DNA of 64,000 bases from Alphaproteobacteria bacterium (GCA_022819905.1 JAJEGJ010000008.1:1-64000), one strand, 5' to 3'. Counted from the first letter of the stretch, positions 16,919 to 26,127 are shown. The notes: generated by a model from the sequence alone, not told the origin. Numbers and translations are program-made.

Positions 16919-18018
16919 GCGAATCGCCGTTCGCCGATCAAACGGCGAGGCAGTACGACGCGCTACTGATCGTTTCGTTCGGCGGACCCGAGGGTATGGC
17001 GGACGTGGAGCCGTTCCTCGACAACGTGCTCCACGGCCTGAACCTCTCCGACTCGGCGCGACGCAAGATCGATGACCGGTACCGGCGCTTCGGCGGCGTG
17101 AGTCCGATTGGCCAGCACACCCGGGATCTGGTGCGCGCGGTGCAGGACGAACTCGAGCGTCGCGGGCGCGCGTTGCCCGTATACCTGGGGAACCGCAACT
17201 GGCATCCGTTGCTGCCAGACACCCTTCGGACGATGGAGGCCGACGGCATTCGGCGCGCGGCCGCGTTCGTCACCAGCATCTTCGGTTCGTACAGCGGCTG
17301 CAGGCGCTACCGTGAGGACCTGCATCTTGCCGCGGACGGCCTGCGACAGGCTCCCGCCATCGATCGACTTCGGTACGGCTACAACCATCCCGGCTTCGTG
17401 GCGGCATTCACGGACCAGGTGCGCGCCGCGCTCGCAGAAATTCCGGAAGAGCGGAGGACAAGGACACCGATCCTGTTCACTGCGCACAGCCTGCCGGAAG
17501 CAGCTGCTCGAAACGCCCCGTACGTCGCCCAGCTGCGGGAAGCCTGCAGGCTGATCGCCCTGGCTCTCGGGGACCGTAACCCGCGCCATTGGCGGCTCGT
17601 CTACCAGAGCAACAACGCACGGTACGGCGATGAGCGATGGCTAGGACCCGACATCTGTGATGCAATCGCCGAAGAACGCGAACGTGGCGAGCGGGACGTC
17701 GTAGTCGCTCCGATCGGCTTCGTTTGCGATCACCTGGAAGTGACGCTGGACCTGGACGTGGAGGCCAGGGCCGTGGCCGACGCCGTCGGCCTCAACCTGA
17801 TCCGTGCCGGCACCGTGGGCACCCACCCGGCATTTGTCCACATGATTTGTGACCTCCTTCGGGAGCGGTCCTCAACCGACTCCGAGCGAATCGCGCTCGG
17901 CCGCCATGGACCGAGCCACGACGTCTGCCCCGCCAACTGCTGCCCATCCGGCAGGCCTGGCCAGCCGCGCCCCGCATCGTGCGGCAGTCCGTTGCCGGGA
18001 TCTCGATGGTTTCGTTGA
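16915..18018 (+). CDS. hemH: Ferrochelatase, coproporphyrin-ferrochelatase (CpfC)-like
   Basis: The 367-residue enzyme inserts Fe(II) into a porphyrin. Its sequence resembles actinobacterial CpfC rather than the typical proteobacterial HemH: YDALLIVSFGGPEGMADVEPFLDNV (14-38), FGGVSPI (59-65), LPVYLGNRNWHPLLPDTL (87-104), FVTSIFGSYSGCRRYRED (118-135), FTAHSLPEAA with catalytic H191, and PIGFVCDHLEVTLDLDVEA with E275. Four cysteines (C129, C338, C342, C343) sit where actinobacterial enzymes ligate a [2Fe-2S] cluster; Caulobacter and Myxococcus ferrochelatases also have clusters. The GTG start overlaps the upstream Cld-family stop by four bases, so the two proteins are probably made together. 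The C-terminal end overlaps the next gene by 13 bases. Confidence 0.9.
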   Translation: MSESPFADQTARQYDALLIVSFGGPEGMADVEPFLDNVLHGLNLSDSARRKIDDRYRRFGGVSPIGQHTRDLVRAVQDELERRGRALPVYLGNRNWHPLLPDTLRTMEADGIRRAAAFVTSIFGSYSGCRRYREDLHLAADGLRQAPAIDRLRYGYNHPGFVAAFTDQVRAALAEIPEERRTRTPILFTAHSLPEAAARNAPYVAQLREACRLIALALGDRNPRHWRLVYQSNNARYGDERWLGPDICDAIAEERERGERDVVVAPIGFVCDHLEVTLDLDVEARAVADAVGLNLIRAGTVGTHPAFVHMICDLLRERSSTDSERIALGRHGPSHDVCPANCCPSGRPGQPRPASCGSPLPGSRWFR

Positions 18019-19379
18019 GCCGCAGCACCAGCACAGACGTCGTCGTGATCGGTGCCGGTCTCGCCGGCCTCAACGCGGCGCTGCACTTGCAGGAAGGCGG
18101 TGCGCGGGTGCAAGTCCTGGAGGCTCGTGATCAGGTCGGCGGCAGGGTGCACTCAATGCGCCAGCTCGGTCATTCGCAGGAAGCCGGCGGCACGTACATC
18201 GGCGCGGGTTACGACCGGATCACCTCGGTCTGCGCGCAGGTCGGGATCGAGCTGGTCGACGTCAGCCCGATGCTGGCGTTCTTCCGAGAGCAAGACCTGG
18301 TGTTGGGCGGCGAACTGATACGACAATCAGAATGGCCTGAGCATCCGCGCAACGTCTTCCCGGACACATTCAAGGATCAGATGCCCTGGACCCTGCATCG
18401 CACGCTGGCGGTCCGGGACAACCCCCTGCCCGATCCCGAGCGCTGGCTCGATCCCCAGTTCGCGGCGCACGACGTGTCGGTACGATCGTGGCTAATGGGG
18501 TTGGGACTGGATGAATCGGCAGTGCGGCTTGCGTACGACTTGAATCCGAGTTTCGGAGATCATGCAGGCGACATTTCGGCATTGCTCCTGTTCTTCCGGG
18601 CCGCCTTCTCCATCGCCCAGCGGCGGTCCGCTCCAGACGGCGTCCTCGGATACACGGTCAAGAATGGCGTGCAGCGAATTCCGGAGGCAATGGCGGAGCT
18701 CCTGGAACACGACGTTCATTTCGGAAAGATCGTGACCGCGATCACCACCAACGGACACGGAGCAGAAGTTCACTGTGCGGGAGGCGCCGTGTACGTGGCT
18801 CCCCACGTCGTCTGCGCAGTACCGATCGGCGTGCTCCGTGACCTATCGATCGACCCCGAACCGCGAGCTTCACAACTTGAGGCTATTCGCTCCGTCGGTT
18901 CGCAGCCGGTGACGCAGATGTATTTCGGGCACGCGTCTCCGTTCTGGAATGAGGACGGCCACGCGGCGAGCATCTTTACTGACGGGCCGGCCGGAATGCT
19001 GGCCGCTGCCCGGAACGGGGGCCATCCGGAGGAAGTGACGAGCTTCACCGCCTGGATCATGGGACCGAACGCGAAACAGCTGGATCGCCTGCCGGAGCGC
19101 GATGCGGCCAGCATCGTATTGGAAGCCATCGCACAGGCTCGACCTGCTTCTGCGGGCAATCTCGAGTACCTGGGACGCAAGGCGTGGGGCCGAGACCCGT
19201 TTGCCCGCGGAGGCTGGGCCTATTACAAGCCCGGGCAAATTTCCCGCCACGCCGCCAAGATCGGACGGCCGCACGGTCGAGTCCAATTCTGCGGTGAACA
19301 TCTGTCCCGCAACGCCAGGGGCATGGAAGGAGCCATGGAGTCCGGGGAAGAATCGGCGCGGGCTATCCTGAACAAGTAG
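18006..19379 (+). CDS. Flavin amine oxidase-family FAD protein
   Basis: This 457-residue FAD oxidoreductase has the dinucleotide fold VVVIGAGLAGLNAALHLQEGG followed by VLEARDQVGGRVHS (the GG-doublet region). Its C-terminal FAD segment is RVQFCGEHLSRNARGMEGAMESGEESARAIL, typical of monoamine oxidases rather than of protoporphyrinogen or coproporphyrinogen oxidase. ATG 18006 lies inside the end of hemH. Position directly after hemH is where some organisms have a HemY/CgoX enzyme, which is in the same superfamily, so a role in oxidising a heme precursor is possible, but the sequence favours an amine oxidase. The substrate is unknown. Confidence 0.8.
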   Translation: MVSLSRSTSTDVVVIGAGLAGLNAALHLQEGGARVQVLEARDQVGGRVHSMRQLGHSQEAGGTYIGAGYDRITSVCAQVGIELVDVSPMLAFFREQDLVLGGELIRQSEWPEHPRNVFPDTFKDQMPWTLHRTLAVRDNPLPDPERWLDPQFAAHDVSVRSWLMGLGLDESAVRLAYDLNPSFGDHAGDISALLLFFRAAFSIAQRRSAPDGVLGYTVKNGVQRIPEAMAELLEHDVHFGKIVTAITTNGHGAEVHCAGGAVYVAPHVVCAVPIGVLRDLSIDPEPRASQLEAIRSVGSQPVTQMYFGHASPFWNEDGHAASIFTDGPAGMLAAARNGGHPEEVTSFTAWIMGPNAKQLDRLPERDAASIVLEAIAQARPASAGNLEYLGRKAWGRDPFARGGWAYYKPGQISRHAAKIGRPHGRVQFCGEHLSRNARGMEGAMESGEESARAILNK

Positions 19380-19654
19380 GCCGCCGATCAGGGCGCCTCA
19401 AACACCAGTCTTCAACGAGAAGCGTGCCAGAATCCGCTTTGCCGACAGACGGCCGCACTATGGGAAGTTAACGAGTAACGCGGCCACACGAGCGCTGCGA
19501 CGACTCAAGTTCTGTCCAATGGCCCGATCGAGGACACGCAATTTTGGCATTCCGTTACAGTTGTTTCTCGCAATACCTTCAAGCTCGTGATACTTGCCAG
19601 AAATGACTTAACTTGTCGGCATAGTATCAGGCGTGTGCAGCGCCCTGAGCATAA

Positions 19655-19684
19655 TTGATTTTCCGATGCTTACAGGGCTAAAAT
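19655..19684 (+). promoter_or_regulatory. Predicted sigma70 promoter for TonB receptor gene
   Basis: TTGATT (19655-19660) and TAAAAT (19679-19684) are separated by 18 bases, about 47 bases before the ATG of the receptor gene. The -10 box overlaps an inverted repeat, as expected for a repressible gene. Confidence 0.5.
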
Positions 19685-19695
19685 CGATTGATTTT
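19680..19695. promoter_or_regulatory. Palindrome overlapping the -10 box
   Basis: AAAATC-GATT-GATTTT is a perfect inverted repeat of six bases with a four-base centre. It covers the predicted -10 box and probable transcription start. It does not match a full Fur box, so the regulator is unknown. Confidence 0.4.
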
Positions 19696-19730
19696 GGCGG
19701 CCGGTACGGGCAACCAGGAGGAGGTTGATC

Positions 19731-22295
19731 ATGTCAGCGATTCGGTTCCTGCGTGGCGTGTTGTTGCTCGCTGCCTGCACGATCCCGCATTCAGGATTTT
19801 CGCAGGACGCGATAGAAGCCGACGCCGACGGTGCCGCCCTGACGTTAGGTGACATCGTCGTGGTTGGTACCCGTGTCCGCGGCGTCGCGGTTGAGGATCT
19901 TGCCGTTCCGGTGGACGTCTACGACATTCAAGAGATCACGACGACAGGCTCCGAAGACCTTACGGTCGCCCTCCAGAAGACGTCTCCATCGTTCAATTCC
20001 AAGCGAAACGCCCTCGGTGACGGGGGGCTCTTTCACACGGCGGCGTTGCGCGGGATGAGTGCAGACCACACATTGGTGCTGGTCAACGGCAAGCGGCGTC
20101 ACAGCATTTCCTTCCCGCGTCCGCTGGAAACGGCCGGACAGGGGACTACCGGTGCGGACCTCCGTGCCATTCCGCTTGCGGCAATTGAGCGGATCGAGGT
20201 ACTGCGCGACGGCGCCGCAACCCAGTACGGTTCTGATGCCATAGGCGGAGTCATCAACGTTGTATTGAAGGAAAATGCGTTCGAATCCACCGCGAGCGCG
20301 CGGGCCGGTGTTACCGCAGAAGGCGACGGGCGGCATTTCGGCGCATCCTCCAATGTCGGTATTGCGCTCGGTGAGAATGGGGTGCTCAACCTGACCGCTG
20401 AGGTCTACGATCAAGAGCGAATCGACCGGGCCTTCGACACCAGCCACATTGACGTGGCTGCCCCGCACGATCCGCCCATTGGACGAAAAATGGTTCTGGG
20501 CGAACCCGAACATGACATTCGGGCTCTTTTCCTCAACGCCGTCGCGCCCACGGGCAACGGCAGCGAGCTGTATGCATTTGGCGGCTGGTCGTCGCGCAAC
20601 GGCCGCTCGAGCGGTGCCTGGCGAGACCCCGTGTGGGCCGCTGAGCGACTTGTTGGCCCGGTCTATCCGGACGGATTTCTACCCTTTGAGGACTCCACAT
20701 CCGAGGACCAGGCGATCGCGCTCGGTTATCGATCGTCCATCGGCGGATGGGACGCGGACGTCAGCTGGAGCTTCGGTGCCAACACGTTCGACTTCGGTGC
20801 CACCGACAGCATCAATTCGTCATGGGCGGCCGACTGGCTGCAGCGCGAACTGGACGGCGGGCGCGGCCTTGCTGACATCACGTTCGATGAGGTTCGCGCG
20901 AACGCGGGCCCGGCATCGGGAGACAGCGGCGGCACGAAACTCGAGAACTGGTCAATAGATCTGGACGTGGCCGGGCAAATTGATCTCGGCGGAAGCGCGG
21001 TGGAAGCAGCCTTCGGCGCCGAGTACCGGCAGGAGCAATTTGGAATCCGCGCCGGTGATTTCGTGTCGTGGGGCTGTGGTCTGCCCGACAATGCGGACAT
21101 CCAGCCAACACCTCCGCCGAGCCGGGCTATCATCATCGCTGACGATGGGACGATCGGTCAGTTGGATCGGCTCGCCACCTGCGGTCATCAGGGCTACCCC
21201 GGCTATTCCCCGGTAAACGCGCGATTCAGTGCCCGGGATCGCGACAGCCAGGCGCTGTGGGCGGACTTCCGGCACGATATTTCGGTCGATTGGAATGTCG
21301 AAGCCGCAACCCGATTCGAACGCTACGAAGGTGCCGGAAGCAGCATCACCGGGATGGTTGGAAGCCGGATCGACCTGAATCCCGCAGTTTCCTTGCGGGC
21401 GACTGCCTCGACCGGATTCCGGGCTCCGAGCCTGCCTCAACTGGGGTTCAACACGATCGTGTTTTCCGGCGATTCGGCTGGCGGCTTGTCGGTTACATCG
21501 CATCTGGAGGACGGTGCGGCATTCGAGTTCTTCGGCGAAGGCTCCCCAGACCTCCAGCACGAGACCTCGCGCAACCTGAGCTTCGGTGCGGTATGGACAC
21601 CATCCCCGGATCTGTCGATCTCGGCCGACATCTATCGAATCGACATCCGTGACCGAATCACGCTGGTCAAACATGATCCGGACTGCGCCGCCGCCGATGC
21701 GGCAGCCTGCGGCCGGCTCGCCGCCGAGCGCGGAATCCAGCACATCACGAACATTCAGTTCTTTGCCAACGCAGTGGATACCACGACGTCCGGCCTTGAC
21801 ATCGTTGCCAGCCGGGACTGGCCGTTCATGGAGGGTCAGTTCACGCTCACCGGCACCCTGCATTTCAACGAAACCGAAATCGACAAGGAAATCGAAACCA
21901 TTTCTTCGTCGACTAGGTCCTACATTGAAGAAGGTACGCCGCAGCAACGGCATCGAATTTCCGGCAGCTGGTCCGACGACGACATGCTGGAGCTGAATCT
22001 CGGAGTCAACTATTTCGGCAAGGCTTCTCCTCAGTGGTTGCTCGGTGACCCGAATTGTCCGGGTGAAATCAGTCCAGCCTGGATCGCAGACGCCTCCGTG
22101 CGCTGGCGGCTGGCAGGCGGAATGCGGTTGACGGTGGGTGTCGACAACCTGCTGGACCAGTACCCGGACCAGGTCAACCAGGCCTGCTCGGATCTCCTGA
22201 ACGGCGTACTGGGCTGGGGAATTCTGTACAACCCAGACGCGACCTACGGACTGTCGGGACGGATTTGGTACACGCGCCTCGACGCAACGTTCTGA
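19731..22295 (+). CDS. TonB-dependent outer-membrane receptor
   Basis: The 854-residue receptor has an N-terminal signal peptide (RGVLLLAACTIPHSGFSQ). The plug domain begins near residue 40 (DIVVVGTRVRGVAVEDLAVPVDVY), contains LRGMSADHTLVLVNGKRRH and IERIEVLRDGAATQYGSDAIGGVINVVLK (classical plug end), and is followed by a 22-strand type barrel with RFERYEGAG, TGFRAPSLPQL, TTSGLDIVASRDW and the C-terminal aromatic residue (RLDATF). AGGAGGAGG precedes ATG 19731 by six bases. Substrate cannot be inferred; NGKRRH-type plugs are common in siderophore and oligosaccharide-type receptors of alphaproteobacteria. It is convergent with a second receptor gene. Confidence 0.92.
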   Translation: MSAIRFLRGVLLLAACTIPHSGFSQDAIEADADGAALTLGDIVVVGTRVRGVAVEDLAVPVDVYDIQEITTTGSEDLTVALQKTSPSFNSKRNALGDGGLFHTAALRGMSADHTLVLVNGKRRHSISFPRPLETAGQGTTGADLRAIPLAAIERIEVLRDGAATQYGSDAIGGVINVVLKENAFESTASARAGVTAEGDGRHFGASSNVGIALGENGVLNLTAEVYDQERIDRAFDTSHIDVAAPHDPPIGRKMVLGEPEHDIRALFLNAVAPTGNGSELYAFGGWSSRNGRSSGAWRDPVWAAERLVGPVYPDGFLPFEDSTSEDQAIALGYRSSIGGWDADVSWSFGANTFDFGATDSINSSWAADWLQRELDGGRGLADITFDEVRANAGPASGDSGGTKLENWSIDLDVAGQIDLGGSAVEAAFGAEYRQEQFGIRAGDFVSWGCGLPDNADIQPTPPPSRAIIIADDGTIGQLDRLATCGHQGYPGYSPVNARFSARDRDSQALWADFRHDISVDWNVEAATRFERYEGAGSSITGMVGSRIDLNPAVSLRATASTGFRAPSLPQLGFNTIVFSGDSAGGLSVTSHLEDGAAFEFFGEGSPDLQHETSRNLSFGAVWTPSPDLSISADIYRIDIRDRITLVKHDPDCAAADAAACGRLAAERGIQHITNIQFFANAVDTTTSGLDIVASRDWPFMEGQFTLTGTLHFNETEIDKEIETISSSTRSYIEEGTPQQRHRISGSWSDDDMLELNLGVNYFGKASPQWLLGDPNCPGEISPAWIADASVRWRLAGGMRLTVGVDNLLDQYPDQVNQACSDLLNGVLGWGILYNPDATYGLSGRIWYTRLDATF

Positions 22296-22781
22296 CCCAC
22301 CGCGTTCGCGCGGTACTGCAGCAGATGTTGCCCCGTTCAGCCAGGGCAAATCAACGTCCTGTGAGCGGTCTCGCTGCTGCGGGAGACACCGCAACGGCTT
22401 GACGCAAGTCGACACCGGTCGACGGGACGTGGCGTCCGCAGGCCAATCAATGTCAGCTCCCGGGGCAGTCGGTCCCTGCACGCACCGTGCTGCCGGTGCG
22501 GTCAGGACTCCGCCGGGAAGACGCGAAGTCCGCTGCAACTTTGGCAGCATGTTCCGTCAGCAGGCGCGCAGAATGTCCGGCGAGGTCGCGCCGTTTCAGT
22601 GTCGTACCGGCAAGGATGCGCAACTTCGTCGGCGTGCCGACAATCGATGCGAGTCGCCGGAATCCTTGTGCGGATGCCCGTGAGGCGCCAGGCGCCTCGC
22701 CGGGCAGCAGATCAACGTGTCGGCTGATCGGGAGCGGCATTCACGTGGCCGCCCCCAACCAGTCTGCAGGCAATATCCCCG
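22296..22781. other. Region between convergent TonB receptor genes
   Basis: About 486 bases with no convincing gene. It holds a perfect hairpin at 22682-22698 that may serve as a terminator for the minus-strand receptor gene. Confidence 0.35.
22682..22698 (-). terminator. GC-rich hairpin, possible terminator
   Basis: GAGGCG-CCAGG-CGCCTC is a perfect stem of six or more bases located about 85 bases past the stop of the minus-strand receptor gene. No T-tract follows on either strand, so this is only a candidate. Confidence 0.3.
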
Positions 22782-25253
22782 CTAGAACGCGTACTGCGCC
22801 CGGACATACCACGAGCCACCCTCGTAGTTGGGTGCTGCGCGACGGGGATAGGGCAATCCATTGCCGTATCGATTCGCGTACCGGTCCGCGTCGACCCGGT
22901 CGATGTACTCGTCAAAGATGTTCGAAGCACCTGCAACCAACCTCAGCGTATCGCTCAGTTGGTAGCCGAGTTCGACGTCAAGGAACACGACCGGATCGAT
23001 TGGCGACGACGTTCCGTCAGGGATACTGCCCCTGTCAACATCGTAATGTTTGCCGAAGTAGTTGGCCCTGACCAGGAAATCCCAGCCGCCGAACGTCGTA
23101 TTCAAACTTGCCACAAGACGGTGCTGTGGGTAACTGTGTTCAATCTGTGCCACCAAGTCATCATCGACCAGCTGCTGGCCGTTGATCACATCTTGGCCAA
23201 CAACCTCAAAGTTGTTGTAATTGTAGGCAAGTGTCACATTTGACCGAACGCTGTCGTTCCAATCGATTTCCTTGGTCATAACCAGATCCAGCCCGGAAGA
23301 CCGAACGTCTAGCACGTTCGTGAAAAACGTTGCTCCAGCAAACCTCGTTGCTGCCTCAATGTCTTGCGTGACATTCCCGTTGGCATCGGTGTAGACCCCG
23401 GCCGGCGTTACCTGGTAAATCCTGTCCTCCACGTCGATGCGGTAGAGATCGACCGTGACGTTGCCGAGAGCGCCCAACTGGAAACCCGTCCCCACCGTAA
23501 AGTTGACCGATTCCTCTTCCTTGAGTGGACCGCCGCCCTGGGCGACCGCCGCGGCGCTCCCAGGTTTCACGACACCAAGGACGCAATCGCCAATGAACCC
23601 GCCGTCAGCTTCCGGGCAATCAAAAGTGGTGGTTTCCCGCTGGAAGTTCGATTGTCCAGGGGTAGGAGCATGGAACCCGGTGGAAACGGACCCTCGGAGG
23701 ACTACGTTGTCACTCGCATCGAAACGAGCTGCGGCCTTTCCGATCAGAACGTCGCCGAAGTCCGAGTAATCCTCGTAACGAAGCGCGTACTGCAAGAACA
23801 ACCGGTCGGTCGCGTCTTGTTCCAATTCCGCATACAGACCGATGTTGTCCCGCGACCACGAACCTGAGTCTTCCGGCGTAAAGCCTTTCATGCCGGCCGG
23901 AGAAGTCCCGACTCCTCCGCCCGGATACTCACCCTGATAGGAATCGGGTTCGCCCTGGCGCAACCGCCAGGTCTCTTCGCGCCATTCCGCGCCGAAGGCA
24001 AGGTGCAGGTTGTCCGCCAATAGCTTCGTGAAGTCCGCGTTGAGGTTGGTCTCCTGCTGCCCGAAGGCGCCGACGTAGAACGACCGCTTCCCGATGTCGC
24101 TCGGTTCGGGATCGATCGCGTAGCTCACCGCGTTGTGCAGGTAGTGATCAAGCTCGTTGGAGCCGTGCGCTGCACTCACATCGTACGACAGGCCATTGGC
24201 AAGCAGACCGCGTAGCCCCCCGACCATGCTGTAGTCCAGCTGCTCGCCATCCAGGTAGGGCGTGTATCCGGTATCCAGTACCGGTCCTTCATAGCCGCGT
24301 TCCGCCAGCCAGAGAGTTCGCGTCGGGTGGTCGGGAGGACGGTAGAAGAACCGGAACCGTCCTGTGGTGCTGGCATAGTTGCCGAACAGATAGGCTTCTG
24401 AACTCTCGGATATCTCATATCCGGAATTGACGAAAAACAGGATGTTCCGCGTTTCTGGCCGGCCCCAACTCTGTGCCAGGCCGTCGCCAAACGGTGAATC
24501 CGCACCAACGCCCATGACACCCCGATCGATCAAAGCCTGCGCGTCCGGGCGCTGGAACCCGCGCGAAAGACCCTCGTTGTCCGAATAGTCGAGGCTTACA
24601 TTGGCGAAGCCATTGGCCCCAAGGGGGATTCCCACGTTGCTTTCGAACCTGGTGCTTGCCTCTCCCTCGAAGAATTGCCCGTACTGAAGCCGGGTTTCGC
24701 CGCCGTCAGCCGCGTCCTTCAAGCGGAAGTTGATGACGCCCGCGATGGCGTCCGCCCCGTACTGTGCGGAAGCTCCATCGCGGAGAACTTCGACGCTGGA
24801 CGCGGCGATCGGCGGGATCATGCCGATGTTCGGACCTTGCGCGCCTTTTCCTGCGGCCGGAGCAAATTCAGCTATCACGGAGGAACGGTGACGCCGTTTC
24901 CCATTGACCATCAGCAAGATTTGGTCCTGCGCCATGCCGCGTAAGGACACCGGTCTCGAGAAACTGTCGGAGTCGCCGGACGCGGTGGTGGCGTTAAACG
25001 ACGGGACTGTTGCCTGCAGGTTGTCCGTGGCGTCAGCAGTGTTGCCGCCCCGGATGAATTGCTCGATAGGTATCACGTCGACCGGAACAGGTGAATCCGT
25101 GACGGATCGGGGCTGCTGTCGCCGAGACCCGACGACGACAACTTCTTCAAGTGCCGTCAAGCCATCTTCCTCAGCAGACGCCCCGGGAACCAAGAGCGTC
25201 GAAGCGAAAAAGCTTGCCAACACGATGCGGCACACGAAAAACTTGTTGCGCAT
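22782..25253 (-). CDS. TonB-dependent outer-membrane receptor
   Basis: The 823-residue receptor has a signal peptide (IVLASFFASTLLVPGASA) and the plug-start TALEEVVVVGSRRQQPRSVTDSPVPVDV. Further on are SLRGMAQDQILLMVNGKRRHRSSV and VEVLRDGASAQYGADAIAGVINFRLKD, the plug end. The barrel shows FGAEWREETWRL, RYEDYSDFGDVL, VLRGSVSTGFHAPTPGQSNF, RSSGLDLVMTKEIDW, ASNIFDEYIDRVD and the C-terminal aromatic WYVRAQYAF. It is related to but clearly different from the receptor at 19731, so the two are not a recent duplication. A promoter with an unusual long inverted repeat lies upstream. Substrate unknown. Confidence 0.92.
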   Translation of the reverse strand: MRNKFFVCRIVLASFFASTLLVPGASAEEDGLTALEEVVVVGSRRQQPRSVTDSPVPVDVIPIEQFIRGGNTADATDNLQATVPSFNATTASGDSDSFSRPVSLRGMAQDQILLMVNGKRRHRSSVIAEFAPAAGKGAQGPNIGMIPPIAASSVEVLRDGASAQYGADAIAGVINFRLKDAADGGETRLQYGQFFEGEASTRFESNVGIPLGANGFANVSLDYSDNEGLSRGFQRPDAQALIDRGVMGVGADSPFGDGLAQSWGRPETRNILFFVNSGYEISESSEAYLFGNYASTTGRFRFFYRPPDHPTRTLWLAERGYEGPVLDTGYTPYLDGEQLDYSMVGGLRGLLANGLSYDVSAAHGSNELDHYLHNAVSYAIDPEPSDIGKRSFYVGAFGQQETNLNADFTKLLADNLHLAFGAEWREETWRLRQGEPDSYQGEYPGGGVGTSPAGMKGFTPEDSGSWSRDNIGLYAELEQDATDRLFLQYALRYEDYSDFGDVLIGKAAARFDASDNVVLRGSVSTGFHAPTPGQSNFQRETTTFDCPEADGGFIGDCVLGVVKPGSAAAVAQGGGPLKEEESVNFTVGTGFQLGALGNVTVDLYRIDVEDRIYQVTPAGVYTDANGNVTQDIEAATRFAGATFFTNVLDVRSSGLDLVMTKEIDWNDSVRSNVTLAYNYNNFEVVGQDVINGQQLVDDDLVAQIEHSYPQHRLVASLNTTFGGWDFLVRANYFGKHYDVDRGSIPDGTSSPIDPVVFLDVELGYQLSDTLRLVAGASNIFDEYIDRVDADRYANRYGNGLPYPRRAAPNYEGGSWYVRAQYAF

Positions 25254-25273
25254 GGCAGCGACCCCACGGCTCC

Positions 25274-25321
25274 TACATCGGTGGAAGAAACTTGACCATA
25301 AGAAATTCGCTAACCGATGTA
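25274..25321. repeat. Perfect 9-bp inverted repeat flanking the receptor promoter
   Basis: TACATCGGT (25274-25282) and ACCGATGTA (25313-25321) are perfect reverse complements separated by 30 bases. The right arm overlaps the predicted -35 box and the left arm lies in the leader of the minus-strand TonB receptor gene. Such spacing (three helical turns) would suit a dimeric regulator that loops or brackets the promoter. Confidence 0.5.
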
Positions 25322-25323
25322 AA
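25295..25323 (-). promoter_or_regulatory. Predicted sigma70 promoter for the minus-strand TonB receptor
   Basis: Read on the minus strand, TTTACA (25323-25318) and TATGGT (25300-25295) are spaced by 17 bases, about 40 bases before the ATG at 25253. The elements match the consensus well in an otherwise GC-rich genome. Confidence 0.5.
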
Positions 25324-26127
25324 CGTAAACCGACCGATCAACATTCTGAGCAAATTAAATCAAATGCCTGTCTATCCAAGCGCATGTTTGTCACGATGTG
25401 GGCAGTGGATCTGCGCCGCGCCGATCCTTCGTCATCCACATTTCTGTCGCTGGCAGGTCGTCTATGTTCGGTTGTGTGGCCAAGCCTCCACTCTCATCCA
25501 CGCCGATCGACGCGACTGCTGCAATACCGGTCCATTTCGTCTTTGCTAGATCTGCAAGAGAAGTTACTTTCTCTACTAACTGTCAAGGATTTCTGGTGTC
25601 GTTTACGAGCTATTGACAACAATTGCTAGCAAGAAGACGTTGCGATCAATCCGGCGTACCGAAGATCCTTCCAATGGGCGCAAATCTCTTGGTGTCCCGG
25701 CAGGAGACGCCACGCGTCACGTTTGCCGCGCATGAGGATCGTTTCAACGTGCAGCGACGGCGGCGCGATTGCCTCGAGTGTTACCAAGACTGCCTAAGCA
25801 TTGCAGCGTCCAACCACAACGGTGGCAAGTTGCTCGGGATAGAAGCCAACGTAAACAAATGACCGCAGCGATACCGGCTGCACGAGAACATCGTGCCGCG
25901 CTTTTGAAGCTGCCGGAACCACGGATACCGCTATCGCTCTTTGTTCGGGAGTTAGCAAGATCAGCAAAGATAGTTGATCGCACCCGCGTTCCAGCCTTCG
26001 GCCAGGTTCTTCGATCACCGATTTTCCGACCCGTACCGAGCGCGACGCGGATCAGCGTCCTGCTCGCTGACTGCTTCACATCCCGGTAGATGTGCATAAT
26101 TCGGAGCGCTACCGAGGAGCAACTCCG

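Larger units (their letters stand above)
19380..19730. other. AT-richer intergenic region before TonB receptor
   Basis: These 351 bases are noticeably AT-richer than the neighbouring genes and contain the predicted promoter and dyad listed separately. No coding sequence was seen. Confidence 0.4.
25254..26127. other. Long divergent intergenic region
   Basis: This stretch of about 870 bases separates the divergent TonB receptor and iorA. Positions 25300-25630 are clearly AT-richer than the genome average and hold the receptor promoter and two palindromes (one is the perfect TTGCTAGCAA at 25623-25632). Short open frames between 25620 and 26090 show no recognisable domain. I found no RNA gene. 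Confidence 0.35.

Noticed and set aside
18006-19379. Assigning the FAD protein directly as coproporphyrinogen oxidase (CgoX)
   Set aside because: The C-terminal segment is of the amine oxidase type, so I kept the general flavin amine oxidase call and discuss CgoX only as a possibility.
20952-22550. Minus-strand frame of 532 codons
   Set aside because: Antisense to the TonB receptor; no domain.
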